Source: Chloroflexota bacterium (lineage in GTDB: Bacteria > Chloroflexota > Anaerolineae > Caldilineales > Caldilineaceae). Taken from it: a stretch of DNA of 15,752 nt. Shown here piece by piece: positions 13,414 through 15,752 of this stretch (positions within the stretch are counted from its first letter, which is position 1; the number at the start of each line of letters is the position of its first letter). The DNA lies in contig QEUW01000150.1 in the NCBI GenBank assembly GCA_003577005.1, forward strand, positions 1-15,752, read 5' to 3'. The notes under the pieces are model-generated. The model made no database searches, had not been told where the DNA came from, and saw only the letters and a list, made by a program, of their open reading frames with translations. Position numbers and translations under genes: made by a program.

Positions 13414-15752
13414 ATGAAGATGCAAAATCAATTTCAAGTTTTGTATCCCGTATGGCGTGTATTGGCCACACTGGTGATGGCGGTATTGCTCGCAACTCCC
13501 GCCTACGCCCAGCAAGATGATAAGGTTCTCGTCATCGATGAGGTGCTTACCGAAGAGAGCGATTCCGGTCGCATCGCAGCACAGGAGATTGTGCTGGATG
13601 AGGCGGCCAATCGCTACGTCTTCGGGCGCTTCACCGGCAATGTGACATTTGGCGAAGGCCGCAACGCCCAGACGCGCAATGGCACGGATAGCGACCTCTT
13701 CGTGGCCAAGTACGATGCCGATGGCAATCTGCAGTGGGTGCAGGAATTTGAGACCTCAGTCGCCGGTGCGCTGCCCAGCGCTGAGGCTGTGGCCATCGAC
13801 TTTGAAAAAGGCTTCAGCCACCTCTATGTGGCCGGCTCCTTCCGCGGACGGCTGGATGTGGGTAGCACGAGCCTATTCTCCGGCAGCGAAGCCGATGGTT
13901 TCGTGGCTCAGCTCAACCCGCAGACGGGCGCCGTCCAGTGGGTCAACCAGATCATCGGGACCCAGCCGGTGATTGTGCGCGACCTCAGCGCCAACAGCGG
14001 TAACGTCGTGGTTACCGGACGCTTTACCGGGATTGGCGAATTCCCCGGCCAGTTCCAGACCGGGAAGACGCTACTCTCGCTCACGCCGGGTGGTGAAGAT
14101 ATGTTCGCTGTGCTGTACAGCCCGGTAGGAGAAACCGTTTTTGCCGTACAGGCGGGCGGCAACGGTGCGGAGGGCAACGGCATCTATATGGACAAGGGCG
14201 GCGCCTTTACCGTGGTTGGCGATTTTTCTGGCACGGTTCGCTTTCCGGATACCTTCAACCCCGTACAGTTGACCAGCCAGGGCGGACGCGACGCATTCGT
14301 GGCGCGCTACAACCGCAACGCGCAGTTGCGCTTTGTGACGCAGATTGCCGGGCCAGACACGAACACTGCCGCGCATGTTGTCCAAAAGCGGATCGATCTC
14401 TACGTAGCGGTCAGCTCCTCGGGCCAGGCGACCTTCGGTTCGACAACACTCACCAGCCGCGGAGAGAACGACACCTTTGTTGTGCGGATCAGCACGCTGG
14501 ATGGGTCGGTGCAGCGTGTCATCCAAATCGGCAGCAATAGTACCGACTTTCTACGCGGTCTGGACGCGGACAGCGAAGACCTGCAAGGGGGCCATGTCTT
14601 TGTTTCGGGCCGCTTCTTTGGCCCACAGTTGACCATCGGCGAAGGGGCGGGCGCCATCGTTCTGGATAAGGTTGGCTCCGTCCTCGACAACGCCTACTTG
14701 GCCGGCATCCGTGTCGATGGGGGCGTCTTTACCCCGTCGTTTGGGCAGGTCGTGCAGGGGAAGTTCAACAGCAACCGCATAACCGTGGATGATGATAGCA
14801 CCAACGTCTATCTCGCCGGCGGCTATGAGAGCGCTGTTACCTTTGGCGAGGGCAATCGCACGATCGCGCTCCCCGCACCGACCGGAAGCGAGGCCATGGC
14901 GGTGGCTCATTACGCGCCCGATAGTGGGGATGGCGGCGGCAACGATGACCTGACGGTCTTCTACATCAGCTCAACCAGCGGGGGCACGGTCGATGGCATC
15001 AAATTCAGCGACGAAGACATACTGGCGTTCAGCACCTTGCGCCAGCAATGGACCTTGCTCATCGATGGTTCGGATATCGGGCTGGGCTCGACCGACATCA
15101 ACGCCTTCCACTGGCGGCCCGATGGCACCATGCTCTTGAGTGTCAACAGCCCCGTGTCGTTGCCCGGCTTGGGTACGGTCGACGACTCAGATATTGTGCG
15201 CTTTATCCCGCAGACCCTGGGGGCGAACACAACCGGTACCTTTGAGCTCTTCCTGCGCGGCGCCGATGTGGGGCTGACGACCAATGACGAGGACATCGAC
15301 GCCATTGCCATCGACCCCAGTGGCCGGCTGGTGATCAGCACGCTAGGAAATGCCAGTGTGCCCGGCGCCAATGGTAATCTGTCGGCCAGCGACGAGGACC
15401 TGCTGGTGCTCAACGGCGATGTGTGGGAACTGCTCTTTGACGGCTCGGATGTGGGTTTGACCGACAACTCAGAAGATATTGTCGATGCCTGGGTGGATGC
15501 GCAGGGGTTTACGCTGGCTACGTTGGGTGCGTTTGCCATGGACGGGCTTAGCGGCGCTGCCGGCGACCTCTTCCGCTGCCAGCCTACCAGCACGGGCGAT
15601 AACACCCAGGTCGGCGCGTGTGCGATCGTCTTCTCCAGCGCGGCCAACGGATTGGCAGGCGAAGAAATCGACGCCTTCTCCATCGGGCGCAGCGGCGTCA
15701 TGGGCTCCGAGTTTAGCGATGATGAAGGGCTCGCAGAAGCGCCCGATAGCGA
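13414..15752 (+). CDS. Secreted repeat protein: propeller-like repeats then acidic DEDI repeats (3' end outside window)
   Basis: The frame is open from ATG 13414 to the window edge, 779 complete codons with no stop, so the gene is partial. GGAGA at 13402-13406 is the ribosome site, 7 nt away. Residues 1-33 are a Sec signal peptide: MKMQNQFQ, a hydrophobic stretch LATLVMAVLLA, then cleavage after TPAYA-Q. Residues about 60-500 hold seven repeats of about 66 residues with Y/F-V-x-G-x-F-x-G motifs beginning near residues 68, 138, 199, 266, 330, 396 and 466, several followed by DxFVAxY; this resembles SBBP-type beta-propeller blades. From about 525 acidic repeats follow: SDEDILAF, STDINAF, DDSDIVRF, NDEDIDAI, SDEDLLVL, SEDIVDA and EEIDAF, with a period of about 63 residues (561, 625, 688, 751). 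Two cysteines occur near 723 and 735. Function unknown; likely extracellular. Confidence 0.88.
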   Translation, partial: MKMQNQFQVLYPVWRVLATLVMAVLLATPAYAQQDDKVLVIDEVLTEESDSGRIAAQEIVLDEAANRYVFGRFTGNVTFGEGRNAQTRNGTDSDLFVAKYDADGNLQWVQEFETSVAGALPSAEAVAIDFEKGFSHLYVAGSFRGRLDVGSTSLFSGSEADGFVAQLNPQTGAVQWVNQIIGTQPVIVRDLSANSGNVVVTGRFTGIGEFPGQFQTGKTLLSLTPGGEDMFAVLYSPVGETVFAVQAGGNGAEGNGIYMDKGGAFTVVGDFSGTVRFPDTFNPVQLTSQGGRDAFVARYNRNAQLRFVTQIAGPDTNTAAHVVQKRIDLYVAVSSSGQATFGSTTLTSRGENDTFVVRISTLDGSVQRVIQIGSNSTDFLRGLDADSEDLQGGHVFVSGRFFGPQLTIGEGAGAIVLDKVGSVLDNAYLAGIRVDGGVFTPSFGQVVQGKFNSNRITVDDDSTNVYLAGGYESAVTFGEGNRTIALPAPTGSEAMAVAHYAPDSGDGGGNDDLTVFYISSTSGGTVDGIKFSDEDILAFSTLRQQWTLLIDGSDIGLGSTDINAFHWRPDGTMLLSVNSPVSLPGLGTVDDSDIVRFIPQTLGANTTGTFELFLRGADVGLTTNDEDIDAIAIDPSGRLVISTLGNASVPGANGNLSASDEDLLVLNGDVWELLFDGSDVGLTDNSEDIVDAWVDAQGFTLATLGAFAMDGLSGAAGDLFRCQPTSTGDNTQVGACAIVFSSAANGLAGEEIDAFSIGRSGVMGSEFSDDEGLAEAPDS

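Noticed and set aside
14961..15701. Minus-strand open frame rich in Ser/Pro
   Set aside because: Antisense to the secreted repeat protein, whose signal peptide, ribosome site and repeats are clear.

Overview
The window looks like a piece of a GC-rich bacterial chromosome, most likely Chloroflexota (Caldilinea/Roseiflexus-like). This is a judgement from gene content: a large GT39 membrane protein with a C-terminal beta-sandwich, an Rv3520c-type F420/flavin oxidoreductase, MazEF, a genuine formylglycine-generating enzyme, and many short palindromic repeats. No rRNA or tRNA was recognised.

Layout. (1) 1-2120, plus strand: a soluble cytochrome P450; a 320-bp gap with two related hairpin modules and a good sigma70-type promoter; then a MazE/MazF toxin-antitoxin pair. 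(2) 2239-6353, minus strand: a compact three-gene unit, transcribed as LLM-class oxidoreductase, then a double-domain ABC permease, then an ABC ATPase with a C-terminal AAA-associated domain. This is a NitT/TauT-type importer without a substrate-binding protein gene. (3) 6460-8911: a seven-copy 15-bp tandem repeat touching the stop codon of a polytopic GT39-type glycosyltransferase (minus). (4) 9095-10063: a PLP-dependent threonine/serine dehydratase (minus), with a MITE-like palindromic element just upstream. (5) 10311-13052, minus: a formylglycine-generating enzyme followed by the two subunits of a family I CoA-transferase, closely spaced and possibly co-transcribed. (6) 13414 to the window end, plus: a large secreted repeat protein, open at its 3' end. 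It has a signal peptide, about seven propeller-like repeats and then acidic repeats of about 63 residues. It has no stop codon in the window, so a scan that requires one would miss it.

The genes do not form one pathway. Plausible modules are MazEF, the ABC/LLM operon and the CoA-transferase pair. The FGE is meant to activate sulfatases, and none is encoded here.

The most unusual feature is the density of small repeats at gene ends. Three minus-strand genes (ABC ATPase, permease, FGE) take their TAG stop codon from inside an arm of a palindrome that carries GTAG. A fourth (GT39) takes its TGA stop at the edge of the 15-bp tandem array. A further GTAGG/CCTAC hairpin sits inside the MITE-like element. 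This suggests a family of short mobile or REP-like palindromes that settle at 3' gene ends and shape mRNA ends or differential expression within operons.
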